Shown: piece by piece, positions 1 to 6,765 of the stretch
Layout of the letters: each line of letters starts with the position of its first letter
Numbering within the stretch: the stretch's first letter is position 1
Origin: Paludibacteraceae bacterium
Lineage (GTDB): Bacteria; Bacteroidota; Bacteroidia; Bacteroidales; Paludibacteraceae
Length of the DNA: 6,843 nt
NCBI GenBank assembly: GCA_947471245.1
Contig: CANIXM010000106.1
Coordinates: forward strand, 1-6,843
Direction of reading: 5' to 3'
Made by a program: the position numbers and the translations under genes
Notes under the pieces: model-generated
The model's database searches: none
Told to the model about the DNA's origin: nothing
What the model saw: the letters and a program-made list of their open reading frames with translations, nothing else

Positions 1-124
1 TTAAACAAATAATCATCCATTTTTTGTTTCTTTGTATTCGGGCAAGAATTAAGTGTCATCATGACAATTGTTCTTTGCGAATTTTGACATAAAGGTCTTA
101 CAAATGTCATTTCAAAATTCCACC

Positions 125-2680
125 ATGAAGCAAAGAAACTATTTACTACTCTGTTCATTGCTTGCTATGATTAGCATCCAGTGGTTGAGGGCTGAACGCA
201 TAGATTTAGACCAGCACTGGGAGTTTCAACAAAAAGGAGACTCGCTCTGGATGCGCGCCACTGTCCCAGGCACTGTACATACCGATTTGATGGCCAATGA
301 CCTAATTGAAGACCCCTATTTTAGACTCAACGAAAAAGACCAACAATGGATTGAGAAAGAGGACTGGAATTATCGAACCACCTTCACCGTTGACGACCAG
401 CAGCTGAAACAAGAAAAGATAGAACTTGTGTTCGAAGGGCTAGACACCTATGCGGAGGTCATACTAAATGGCAAGCACCTGTTCAATGCCAACAACATGC
501 ATCTTGCTTGGAAGGCTGAAGTCAAACCACTGCTAAAAAAAGGTGACAATCAGTTGCAAATTTATTTTGAATCACCAACCAACAAAGTTACGCCTTCTTA
601 TTTAAGCTTACCATACGTTGTGCCAGTAAGCGACAACGACCAAGGATCGAGAAGACTCAGCGTCTATTCTCGCAAAGCGTGGTATCATTATGGCTGGGAT
701 TGGGGTCCACGTCTTGTCACATCTGGCATCTGGCGACCAGTATACCTCCATAGTTGGAGCAAAGCTGACATCACGGACTTATTTATCAAACAACTCAAAA
801 TCACCGAAACCACAGCAGAGCTTGAAGCGCAATTGGCGGTGAATAGCACAGAAGCTGAACTGAAAACAGTGCAGATATATATCGATGATGAAATCTTTCC
901 CATTGCCAAAAAACAAATTCAATTGAAACATGGAGAAAACAAGATATCATTACGTTTTGACCTTAAAAACATCAAGCTTTGGTGGCCTAATGGCATGGGG
1001 AATCAGCAATTGTATCGATTCAAAGCAGTGGTGTCTGAATACAACGAAGACCTATCAACAAAAGAAGTCAGAAGGGGACTTCGAACAATTGAGGTGGTCA
1101 ATGAAAACAATGACAAAGGAAAATCATTTTACTTTAAAGTCAACGGGAAGCCATTGTTTATAAAAGGAGCAAACTATATCCCACAAGATAATTTTCTGCC
1201 TCGAGTTGGAGTAGCGAGATACGAACATCTGATCAATTCGGCCGCCAATAGCCACATGAACATGCTCCGAGTGGCTGGAGTAGGCGTTTACGAAAATGAA
1301 ATATTCTATGACTTGTGCGATGAAAAAGGATTGTTGGTCTGGCAAGATTTTATGTTTGCTGCCGCCATGCTGCCTCCCCATGACAGTTTGCGAAAAAACA
1401 TCCAAGCAGAAGCCATCTATAATGTCAGAAGACTACGCAACCATCCTTCAGTAGCTATTTGGTGTGGCAACAATGAGTCACTTCAGTTTATCAATCAGGA
1501 CTTTTGGAGAAAAAAAATCCCCAATGAGTTTACGCTAAAAGACTCCACCACGCTCTACAACTATTACTATGACATTTTCAACAGCGATCTCCCTGCCGTT
1601 GTCAAAGCCAATGACGATGAAAAGTTTTATTGGTCATCATCACCTTCCAATGAAAACTATTCTGAAACATTTAATTTTACAACCTCCTCAGGCGATGTCC
1701 ATTATTGGGGAGTGTGGTGGGGCAAAGAACCATTCGAAAAATATAATGAAGTAGTAGGCCCATTTATGAGTGAATACGGTTTTCAGTCATTTCCTGAACT
1801 AGAAACCATTAGTTCCTACGCCTATCCTAATGAATACGACATCAATTCGGAAGTCATGCGATCGCACCAACGTTCACCATTGGGCAACGGGCTTATCACC
1901 AATTATATGCAGGAAATGTTTAACATTCCAAATAAATTCGAGGACTTTCTCTATGTCAATCAATTGCTCCAAGCAGAAGGAATAAAAACTGCTATAGAAG
2001 CACATCGAAGAAATAAACCATATTGCATGGGTACTTTGTATTGGCAACTAAATGATTGTTGGCCAGTGGCAAGTTGGAGCAGTATCGACTATTATGGCAG
2101 GTGGAAAGCCCAACAGTACTATGCCAAACGTGCTTATACCGATTTTATGGTGTCAGCCGTCAAGGATATGGACAGCATACGTGTATTTGCAGTCAACGAT
2201 CAATTCAAAGAAGTAGTAGGCACACTCCAATTATCGCTGATTGATTTCGGAGGGAAAGTGATTAAAAGCATTTCCAAACCAGTAAAGTTGGCAGAGAATT
2301 CGAGCAATCAAGTCTTTGTTTTCAAAGAAGACTCATGGCTTAAAGATGAAACAAAAAAACACGCAGTACTCAACATGAAGCTGATAGCCAACAAAGTAGA
2401 GGCCACCCAAAATAAATATTATTTCGAAAAACCAAAAAACCTCACCCTCACCCTTCCAAAGATAAAGATTTCTCCCAAAGGAACTAAAGCTATTGAGATC
2501 ACTTCTGATAAAATGGCAAAAGGTTTATTTCTAAGCATTCCATGCAGAGACAATGTGTTTGCTGATAACTACTTCGACCTTTCACCTGGAGAAAAAAAAG
2601 TCATTGAATTTCGCACCACTGACATCAAAACTGACATCAAATTGATTCAAGTAAAATCGCTTATCGAAACGCTCAAATAA
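125..2680 (+). CDS. GH2 beta-mannosidase, exported (probably periplasmic)
   Basis: Predicted exo-beta-mannosidase that removes mannose from the non-reducing ends of beta-manno-oligosaccharides. The 851 residues match the usual family length (about 850-890). Residues 1-23 form a signal peptide (KQR, then a hydrophobic core, likely cut after LRA). A sugar-binding jelly-roll domain follows (about 25-195, with PGTVHTDL and the family signature YGWDWGPR at 189-196), then an Ig-like domain (about 200-320, containing LWWPNG), the TIM barrel (about 325-650, starting near KGANYIPQDNF) and C-terminal Ig-like domains. The acid/base is Glu451 in WCGNNES and the nucleophile is Glu550 in MSEYGFQSFPE. There is no T9SS sorting domain, so periplasmic action is inferred. 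The core motif RVWGGGxYE of typical relatives reads RVAGVGVYE here (382-390). The frame is open upstream to a TTG at 68, but ATG 125 gives a proper signal peptide; ATG 104 is a less likely alternative. Other GH2 activities are less likely given the WDWGPR and GNNE motifs. Confidence 0.9.
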   Translation: MKQRNYLLLCSLLAMISIQWLRAERIDLDQHWEFQQKGDSLWMRATVPGTVHTDLMANDLIEDPYFRLNEKDQQWIEKEDWNYRTTFTVDDQQLKQEKIELVFEGLDTYAEVILNGKHLFNANNMHLAWKAEVKPLLKKGDNQLQIYFESPTNKVTPSYLSLPYVVPVSDNDQGSRRLSVYSRKAWYHYGWDWGPRLVTSGIWRPVYLHSWSKADITDLFIKQLKITETTAELEAQLAVNSTEAELKTVQIYIDDEIFPIAKKQIQLKHGENKISLRFDLKNIKLWWPNGMGNQQLYRFKAVVSEYNEDLSTKEVRRGLRTIEVVNENNDKGKSFYFKVNGKPLFIKGANYIPQDNFLPRVGVARYEHLINSAANSHMNMLRVAGVGVYENEIFYDLCDEKGLLVWQDFMFAAAMLPPHDSLRKNIQAEAIYNVRRLRNHPSVAIWCGNNESLQFINQDFWRKKIPNEFTLKDSTTLYNYYYDIFNSDLPAVVKANDDEKFYWSSSPSNENYSETFNFTTSSGDVHYWGVWWGKEPFEKYNEVVGPFMSEYGFQSFPELETISSYAYPNEYDINSEVMRSHQRSPLGNGLITNYMQEMFNIPNKFEDFLYVNQLLQAEGIKTAIEAHRRNKPYCMGTLYWQLNDCWPVASWSSIDYYGRWKAQQYYAKRAYTDFMVSAVKDMDSIRVFAVNDQFKEVVGTLQLSLIDFGGKVIKSISKPVKLAENSSNQVFVFKEDSWLKDETKKHAVLNMKLIANKVEATQNKYYFEKPKNLTLTLPKIKISPKGTKAIEITSDKMAKGLFLSIPCRDNVFADNYFDLSPGEKKVIEFRTTDIKTDIKLIQVKSLIETLK

Positions 2681-2699
2681 GAAATAATCAATGCCTTAA

Positions 2700-2707
2700 T
2701 AACTTTG
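2700..2707 (+). promoter_or_regulatory. Alternative -7 box (TAACTTTG) in the 115-bp gap after the beta-mannosidase gene
   Basis: This is an exact match to TAnnTTTG, 20 bp after the beta-mannosidase stop codon. It would give the downstream GH-A gene a leader of roughly 80 nt. No TTG or TTTG is found 17-23 bp upstream, which weakens it. No hairpin with a T tract is seen between the two genes, so read-through from the beta-mannosidase gene (an operon) is also possible. Confidence 0.25.
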
Positions 2708-2784
2708 AATATATGTTTTGAAACAGATATTTAACAGTGCTAAATCAATCCGTTTCATGTTACTTTGCTAGTACTTCATTTTAA

Positions 2785-2792
2785 TACTTTTG
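2785..2792 (+). promoter_or_regulatory. Candidate Bacteroidota -7 box (TACTTTTG) for the GH-A gene
   Basis: TACTTTTG matches the Bacteroidota -7 consensus TAnnTTTG exactly, and a TTTG that could serve as the -33 box lies at 2764-2767, 17 bp upstream. The odd point is position: the box ends only 3 bp before the ATG at 2796, so a transcript from it would have almost no leader. A second perfect -7 match, TAACTTTG at 2700-2707, has no visible -33 partner but would leave a normal leader of about 80 nt. Either could be chance in AT-rich DNA. Confidence 0.3.
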
Positions 2793-2795
2793 AAT

Positions 2796-4481
2796 ATGCA
2801 AAGTAAGATAGCAATATTAACCGCACTACTCATCTCCACAGTAAGTCTCTGTTCACAAACCATCACTGTGGATGCTTCAAAAGTCATCAAAACTTTTGAC
2901 CATAACCCTGCAGCCATTAATCTAGATTATTTGATGGATGACGATTCGTATCTGCACCCTAGCATTTCGTGTTCGCAATCCTTAAAAAACATGAACATTG
3001 GTCAAATAAGATATCCTGGTGGTGAGAAATCAGACAATTATCTATGGTCTGTAGCACCATACACAAAAGCCAATCCACGTTTTGCAACTCCTGGAACTTG
3101 TAATTGGCCCAACAATGATAGTCGATTTTCATCTGATCAAGTTTCACCAAAATCAACGACCATGGATTTTGATGAAATGATGGAAATAGCTGCTAGCACA
3201 GGTGCTAAACCATTGATAGTGGTAGCTGCCGACGCACACTACAACACCAAATGCACCAATCCACCCACATTAAATGACTTAATAACTAACGCCGTGGAGT
3301 GGGTGAGGTATGCCAATGTTGTTAAAAAGTATAATATTAAATATTGGATGATAGGCAATGAAAGTTGGAATGCCGCAGCCTATGACCCCAAAGTCTCCAC
3401 TCCTACTCAATACGCCAATGACTTTGTAGCTTTTGCAAAAGCAATGAAAGCTATCGACCCCACAATCACAGTGGTTGCAAACAGTAAATCAGGCAGCTGG
3501 GTTAACACCTTACTTAAAGTCGCTGATGGTTATGTTGATGCTATAGCCATTAGCAATTATCCCATCTGGAACTGGTCTACTGGTTATGAAACCTTTCGTA
3601 GTGGCAATCCTAATTTCGTGACCGAAATCAACTCTGTCATTAGTTCTATTGGCACAAAAAACATCAAAGTCATAGTTTCGGAATACAACACCATCGACTG
3701 GAACAAAGCATGGAGCAACACCAACGACCTTGGACATGCATTAGTGAATTTCCAAATGTTTGGCGATCAAATAATGATTCCTCAAGTGCAAGATGCTTAC
3801 CTATGGAATACCCGATGGATAGACAATGAGACCAAACCTCAAGACATCAATGATGCAGTAGATGCCAGTGGCAATCTAAACGCAACAGGGCTTGCTCTGT
3901 CTATGTGGGGCAATAACCTTTTGGATAAAATGGTAACCGCAAATAATAGTGGATACATCAACACCTTTGCTTCAATAGATAATTCGGGAGATAAAATGAA
4001 CCTCCTTTTGTTAAATAAAGATTTGGTGAGCCACAATGTTACTGTAAATATTTCCAATTTCAACAGCATCTATTCCATCTATCATTCGAAACTTACAGGC
4101 ACTTCGTCATCAGACACACACCCAAAAATTACCAATCCTAAAAACGCAGCTGCTTTCAACAGCAATTCCATTACAGTAAATCTTGATCCACTATCAGTCA
4201 ATTCACTGTCTATAAACATACTACCACTATCATCCTCAACTGCAACTAAACCATCAGAGGGATTTATTGCTTACCCAAATCCTGTGAGCAACACGCTCAA
4301 TATAGACTTTGTGGAAACTACAGATAAAAACACAGAATACCAAATTTATGATGTGGCAGGGTCACTAATTGCAGAGGGCTTATTGTATAATCAAAGTAAT
4401 CAAATACAATTTCAAAACTTTTCTTGCGGCGTTTATTTCATTTCCGTAGGAGGGTACAACAAAATTATTGTTAAAAAATGA
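2796..4481 (+). CDS. Secreted clan GH-A glycoside hydrolase (GH51-like) with T9SS sorting domain
   Basis: Predicted retaining glycosidase of 561 residues. Residues 1-20 are a signal peptide, probably cut before Gln21 (LCS/QTI). A TIM barrel spans about 25-385. It carries RYPGG at 72-76, the acid/base Glu189 in WMIGNESW at the end of strand 4, and the probable nucleophile Glu296 in VIVSEYN at strand 7. The 107-residue spacing and the Asn before the first Glu are typical of clan GH-A. The stretch after Glu189 (AKAMKAIDPTITVVAN) and the VSEYN motif recall GH51 alpha-L-arabinofuranosidases (GNE, VDEWN), so GH51-like is my best family guess; GH79 or an unclassified GH-A family remains possible. 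A beta-sandwich (about 390-478) follows, then a T9SS type A domain (about 488-561, with YPNPVSN at 493-499, ending in KIIVKK), implying export across the outer membrane. The in-frame TTG at 2790 was rejected in favour of ATG 2796, which gives a compact signal peptide. Confidence 0.8.
   Translation: MQSKIAILTALLISTVSLCSQTITVDASKVIKTFDHNPAAINLDYLMDDDSYLHPSISCSQSLKNMNIGQIRYPGGEKSDNYLWSVAPYTKANPRFATPGTCNWPNNDSRFSSDQVSPKSTTMDFDEMMEIAASTGAKPLIVVAADAHYNTKCTNPPTLNDLITNAVEWVRYANVVKKYNIKYWMIGNESWNAAAYDPKVSTPTQYANDFVAFAKAMKAIDPTITVVANSKSGSWVNTLLKVADGYVDAIAISNYPIWNWSTGYETFRSGNPNFVTEINSVISSIGTKNIKVIVSEYNTIDWNKAWSNTNDLGHALVNFQMFGDQIMIPQVQDAYLWNTRWIDNETKPQDINDAVDASGNLNATGLALSMWGNNLLDKMVTANNSGYINTFASIDNSGDKMNLLLLNKDLVSHNVTVNISNFNSIYSIYHSKLTGTSSSDTHPKITNPKNAAAFNSNSITVNLDPLSVNSLSINILPLSSSTATKPSEGFIAYPNPVSNTLNIDFVETTDKNTEYQIYDVAGSLIAEGLLYNQSNQIQFQNFSCGVYFISVGGYNKIIVKK
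4264..4478 (+). other. T9SS type A C-terminal sorting domain of the GH-A enzyme
   Basis: The last 70 or so residues follow a Ser/Thr-rich linker (LSSSTATKPS) and show the standard pattern of this domain: YPNPVSNTLNIDF, then YQIYDVAGSLIAEG, then a Gly-Val-Tyr-Phe strand (CGVYFISV), and a final basic strand KIIVKK. In known T9SS cargo this domain directs passage through the outer membrane and is usually removed during surface attachment or release. Confidence 0.88.
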
Positions 4482-4608
4482 CAAATAACCAGAGCAGCAC
4501 CTTTTCTGCATCAAGCAGTACTTTAAGCCTATGCGCCTGATTAACAATTCATTTACTTGACTGATTCCTTAATGGTAGAATTGCAATAAAATACAACGAC
4601 GACAAAAC

Positions 4609-4628
4609 ATGTTGCACAACATATTTTT
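4609..4628 (+). terminator. Weak candidate terminator after the GH-A gene
   Basis: ATGTTG and CAACAT flank two bases, giving a stem of 5-6 pairs with a very tight loop, and are followed at once by ATTTTT. The stem is short and AT-rich and lies 128 bp after the stop codon, so this is only a tentative call. Confidence 0.3.
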
Positions 4629-4677
4629 AACTTAGCTTTTGTAAAAGTAAAGTGTTTATTTTACACTTTTAGTAGTC

Positions 4678-4708
4678 TAAACATGGATGATAGAATGATT
4701 CATGTTTA
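4678..4708. repeat. Inverted repeat TAAACATG/CATGTTTA, 15-bp spacer
   Basis: Two perfect 8-bp arms at 4678-4685 and 4701-4708 lie about 107 bp upstream of the -7 box of the esterase gene. There is no T tract after it, so a terminator is unlikely. A binding site for a dimeric regulator is possible but unproven; 8-bp inverted repeats also arise by chance in AT-rich DNA. Confidence 0.3.
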
Positions 4709-4814
4709 ATCTTCTGGCTACTAGAACTTTAATTTATTTTGTTGTGCTAATTTTTCGTCATGCTTTTGTATGAGTTGATGAGTTACTAAGTTTTAATCCT
4801 ATTTGTAGTATGAT

Positions 4815-4822
4815 TATTTTTG
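4815..4822 (+). promoter_or_regulatory. Candidate -7 promoter box (TATTTTTG) of the esterase gene
   Basis: TATTTTTG matches TAnnTTTG exactly and lies 60 bp before the ATG at 4883, leaving an AT-rich leader of about 55 nt, normal for this phylum. No clear TTTG -33 box is seen 17-23 bp upstream; only AGTTTT at 4789-4794 is near. The frame of the downstream gene is open back through this box to a TTG at 4820, which is another reason to prefer ATG 4883 as the start. Confidence 0.45.
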
Positions 4823-4882
4823 AACAAAAAATATAAATCATTTAATCTAATTCATGAAATCACAATTAAAACCATTAACACT

Positions 4883-6541
4883 ATGAGAAAATCACGCTTT
4901 TTACTTTTTGCAATCACAATTGCATTGTTTACTACACAGATGCAACTTATTGCTGCCGTTCCTCCTGGAGCAGTGGCTGCAAAGCCAAATATCATTTTTT
5001 ATGCAGGTGCAGCACCTACCTTTTATGACGCTCAAGGAAACAAGTTGATGTCATACTCTGGATTAAGCGTTTTAGATGCTTCAAACAATGTTATTTGGAC
5101 AAATCCTTCAAATGTTGGAGCTGAATATGGTTGGTCGGCTACACCTGCAAAAACAGCCTGGATGACTGGAGCAGTTGGAAACTACTGGGAATATCCAAAC
5201 TTCGACAATACGAAAACGCCTACTTGTAATATCGATCAGTATATGCGTCCTTTTTGGGTGGCAGATACCATTTACAACGAGTTGGTGAAGTTAACTGGGG
5301 TTAATTCTACAGCAAAATTGATGTTTACTCCCAAGAAAATTATTTCTGTAACCAACTATGATTTTTCTAAAACATTTATTTCTGGCACTGATTATTCAGT
5401 AGCGGGAAGAACCATCACTCAAAAAACTGCGACTGTCTCATCGGGCTATGCTGAATCAATTGGGAAAAACAAACTATCAAATGTTAAACCTACATCTTGG
5501 ATTTGCGTAACCTATATTCCTGACCGTACCGGATGGGGTGGCGGAAGTATCTTTACCAATAAATCAAGTAAGTTTCCTAAGACTATGGCAAAGCTTCAGG
5601 CAAAGCAACCATTAACTGTTGTTGCTTTTGGTATGAGTATTACTGCTGGTCTTAATACAAGTGGATTTAATGGAGATCAACCTACCTTTGTTCCTACTAA
5701 ACCATACATGCATAGTTATGTTGACATGTTCTGTGATAGACTTCAAAAGATTTATGGCAGTACCATTACTAATATCAATGGTTCTTGTGGAGGAAAGACT
5801 GTGGCTTGGACTGATGCAATGGTAACTTCTCTCGTTACGCCTAATAATCCAGACCTAGTATTGTTAGATCAAGGCATGAATGATATATGGGGAACAACTA
5901 ATGCGGCTTTCAAAGCGAGTATGCAGTCTGCCATCAATAAAATCAAAACGGCTTGTCCAAATGCTGAGATTATATTAATAAACAATATGATTCCTGGCAC
6001 AGGCGTTGGTTCGCCAGATGCCAATAATATGGGAAGTGGTCCTGCATTAATGAGAGGACTGAGAGATCAGTTACAAGCCTTAGAAGGTCCTGGAGTTGTA
6101 AACTTCCCCATGACACAGATGAGTGATAGTGTCTTTGCTAGAAAAGGTGAAGCAGGTTGTATCTCTAATTCCCTACACCCTAATGATTATTTAGCAAGAT
6201 GGTATGCTCAGGGTTTAGTAGAAATGTTCTATCATACTCCAGCTCCAATACTTGTGGATGTGACAGACCCACTTCAACCATCTAAGGTAGAAAGTTTCCT
6301 ATCTGTTACTCCTAACCCAGTAGTTGATGGTCACTTTATCTTGAAAATTGCTGACGATGTTGTTGCTGAAAATGCTATAATATCTGTTTACGACCTGGCA
6401 GGTAAGCAAGTGGCATCATTTAAACAATCGTCAAGTAGCAAAGACTACATCAGCTCAGACTTGAATATGTCAAGTGGTGTTTACATCTTCAAAGCCCAAG
6501 TGGATGGTAAGGTGTCGACTCAAAAAGTGGTGGTAAAATAA
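4883..6541 (+). CDS. Secreted SGNH/GDSL-type esterase with extra N-terminal domain and T9SS sorting domain
   Basis: Predicted carbohydrate esterase, 552 residues, probably removing acetyl or similar ester groups from polysaccharide. Residues 1-25 form a signal peptide (RKSR, hydrophobic core, cut after LIAA). Residues about 30-240 form a separate domain, probably beta-rich, containing TFISGTDYSVAGRTITQ, a pattern I associate with the front part of other SGNH esterases. The SGNH domain (about 245-460) has block I FGMSITAG with nucleophile Ser252, a Gly-rich block II NGSCGGKT (299-306), block III DQGMND with Asn333, and block V SLHPND with His432. Block I has Met251 where Asp is usual, and the residue three before His432 is Asn429, not Asp. 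Residues about 470-552 are a T9SS type A domain (TPNPV at 476-480, YDLAGKQVASF, GVYIFKAQ, ending QKVVVK). ATG 4883 is chosen because it begins a normal signal peptide; the upstream TTG at 4820 overlaps the promoter box. The substrate is not known. Confidence 0.82.
   Translation: MRKSRFLLFAITIALFTTQMQLIAAVPPGAVAAKPNIIFYAGAAPTFYDAQGNKLMSYSGLSVLDASNNVIWTNPSNVGAEYGWSATPAKTAWMTGAVGNYWEYPNFDNTKTPTCNIDQYMRPFWVADTIYNELVKLTGVNSTAKLMFTPKKIISVTNYDFSKTFISGTDYSVAGRTITQKTATVSSGYAESIGKNKLSNVKPTSWICVTYIPDRTGWGGGSIFTNKSSKFPKTMAKLQAKQPLTVVAFGMSITAGLNTSGFNGDQPTFVPTKPYMHSYVDMFCDRLQKIYGSTITNINGSCGGKTVAWTDAMVTSLVTPNNPDLVLLDQGMNDIWGTTNAAFKASMQSAINKIKTACPNAEIILINNMIPGTGVGSPDANNMGSGPALMRGLRDQLQALEGPGVVNFPMTQMSDSVFARKGEAGCISNSLHPNDYLARWYAQGLVEMFYHTPAPILVDVTDPLQPSKVESFLSVTPNPVVDGHFILKIADDVVAENAIISVYDLAGKQVASFKQSSSSKDYISSDLNMSSGVYIFKAQVDGKVSTQKVVVK
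6287..6538 (+). other. T9SS type A C-terminal sorting domain of the esterase
   Basis: From about residue 469 the protein reads VESFLSVTPNPV, followed by a strand with FILKI, the YDLAGKQV segment, SSGVYIFKAQ and a basic end (STQKVVVK). This is the same architecture as the domain on the upstream GH-A enzyme, but the two differ through most of their length, so they are not a recent copy of one another. Confidence 0.88.
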
Positions 6542-6566
6542 TTGAAAGTTTGCAATTAAGCATTCT

Positions 6567-6606
6567 ACTATAGTCAAACAGAAATTTCTGTTTGACTATA
6601 GTTTTT
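6567..6606 (+). terminator. Strong intrinsic terminator after the esterase gene
   Basis: A perfect palindrome runs from 6567 to 6602 with 18-base arms meeting at 6584/6585 (centre GAAATTTC), so the RNA could form a hairpin of about 16 pairs with a 4-nt loop. It starts 26 bp after the stop codon and is followed by a run of five T (6602-6606). The opposite strand has no T tract after the hairpin, so it should work for + strand transcription only. Confidence 0.88.
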
Positions 6607-6765
6607 AAAAAGCATAGTAGTTCAGTTATTCTAGGTTGTTTTTAGTCTTACATTCGGTTAATCGAAGAATTGCCCATTATAAATTCGTCAATTAAGTATA
6701 ATCTATAATGATGCAAACGAATGTGTATGTATTTCCATGAAAATAAATGATTAAATAAATTGATT

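Larger units (their letters stand above)
4482..4882. other. 401-bp intergenic region before the esterase gene
   Basis: No convincing gene is present. The region holds a small hairpin with a T run (4609-4628), two overlapping inverted-repeat options around 4642-4669 (the best is AAAGTGT/ACACTTT at 4649-4655 and 4663-4669), an 8-bp inverted repeat at 4678-4708 and a -7 promoter box at 4815-4822. The length and content suggest that the esterase gene is transcribed on its own rather than by read-through from the GH-A gene. Confidence 0.6.

Noticed and set aside
68..124. N-terminal extension of the beta-mannosidase from a TTG at 68
   Set aside because: It would bury the signal peptide behind 19 extra residues; ATG 125 starts a standard signal peptide.
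1..124. Promoter for the beta-mannosidase gene
   Set aside because: GAATTTTG at 79-86 is one base off the -7 consensus but has no -33 box at the right distance; other TTTG copies are not paired. Not enough to call.
688..1405. Several short open frames on both strands inside the beta-mannosidase gene
   Set aside because: They are shadows of a long gene whose motifs are intact along its full length.
2796..2860. Lipoprotein signal at Cys19 of the GH-A enzyme
   Set aside because: The residues before the Cys are Val-Ser-Leu; a lipobox needs a small residue (Gly, Ala or Ser) directly before it, and T9SS cargo normally uses type I signal peptides.
4649..4669. AAAGTGT/ACACTTT hairpin as terminator of the GH-A gene
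   Set aside because: The stem is 7 pairs and AT-rich, is followed by only a single further T, and lies 168 bp after the stop codon.
4820..4882. N-terminal extension of the esterase from a TTG at 4820
   Set aside because: It overlaps the TATTTTTG promoter box and would put 21 polar residues in front of a clean signal peptide beginning at ATG 4883.
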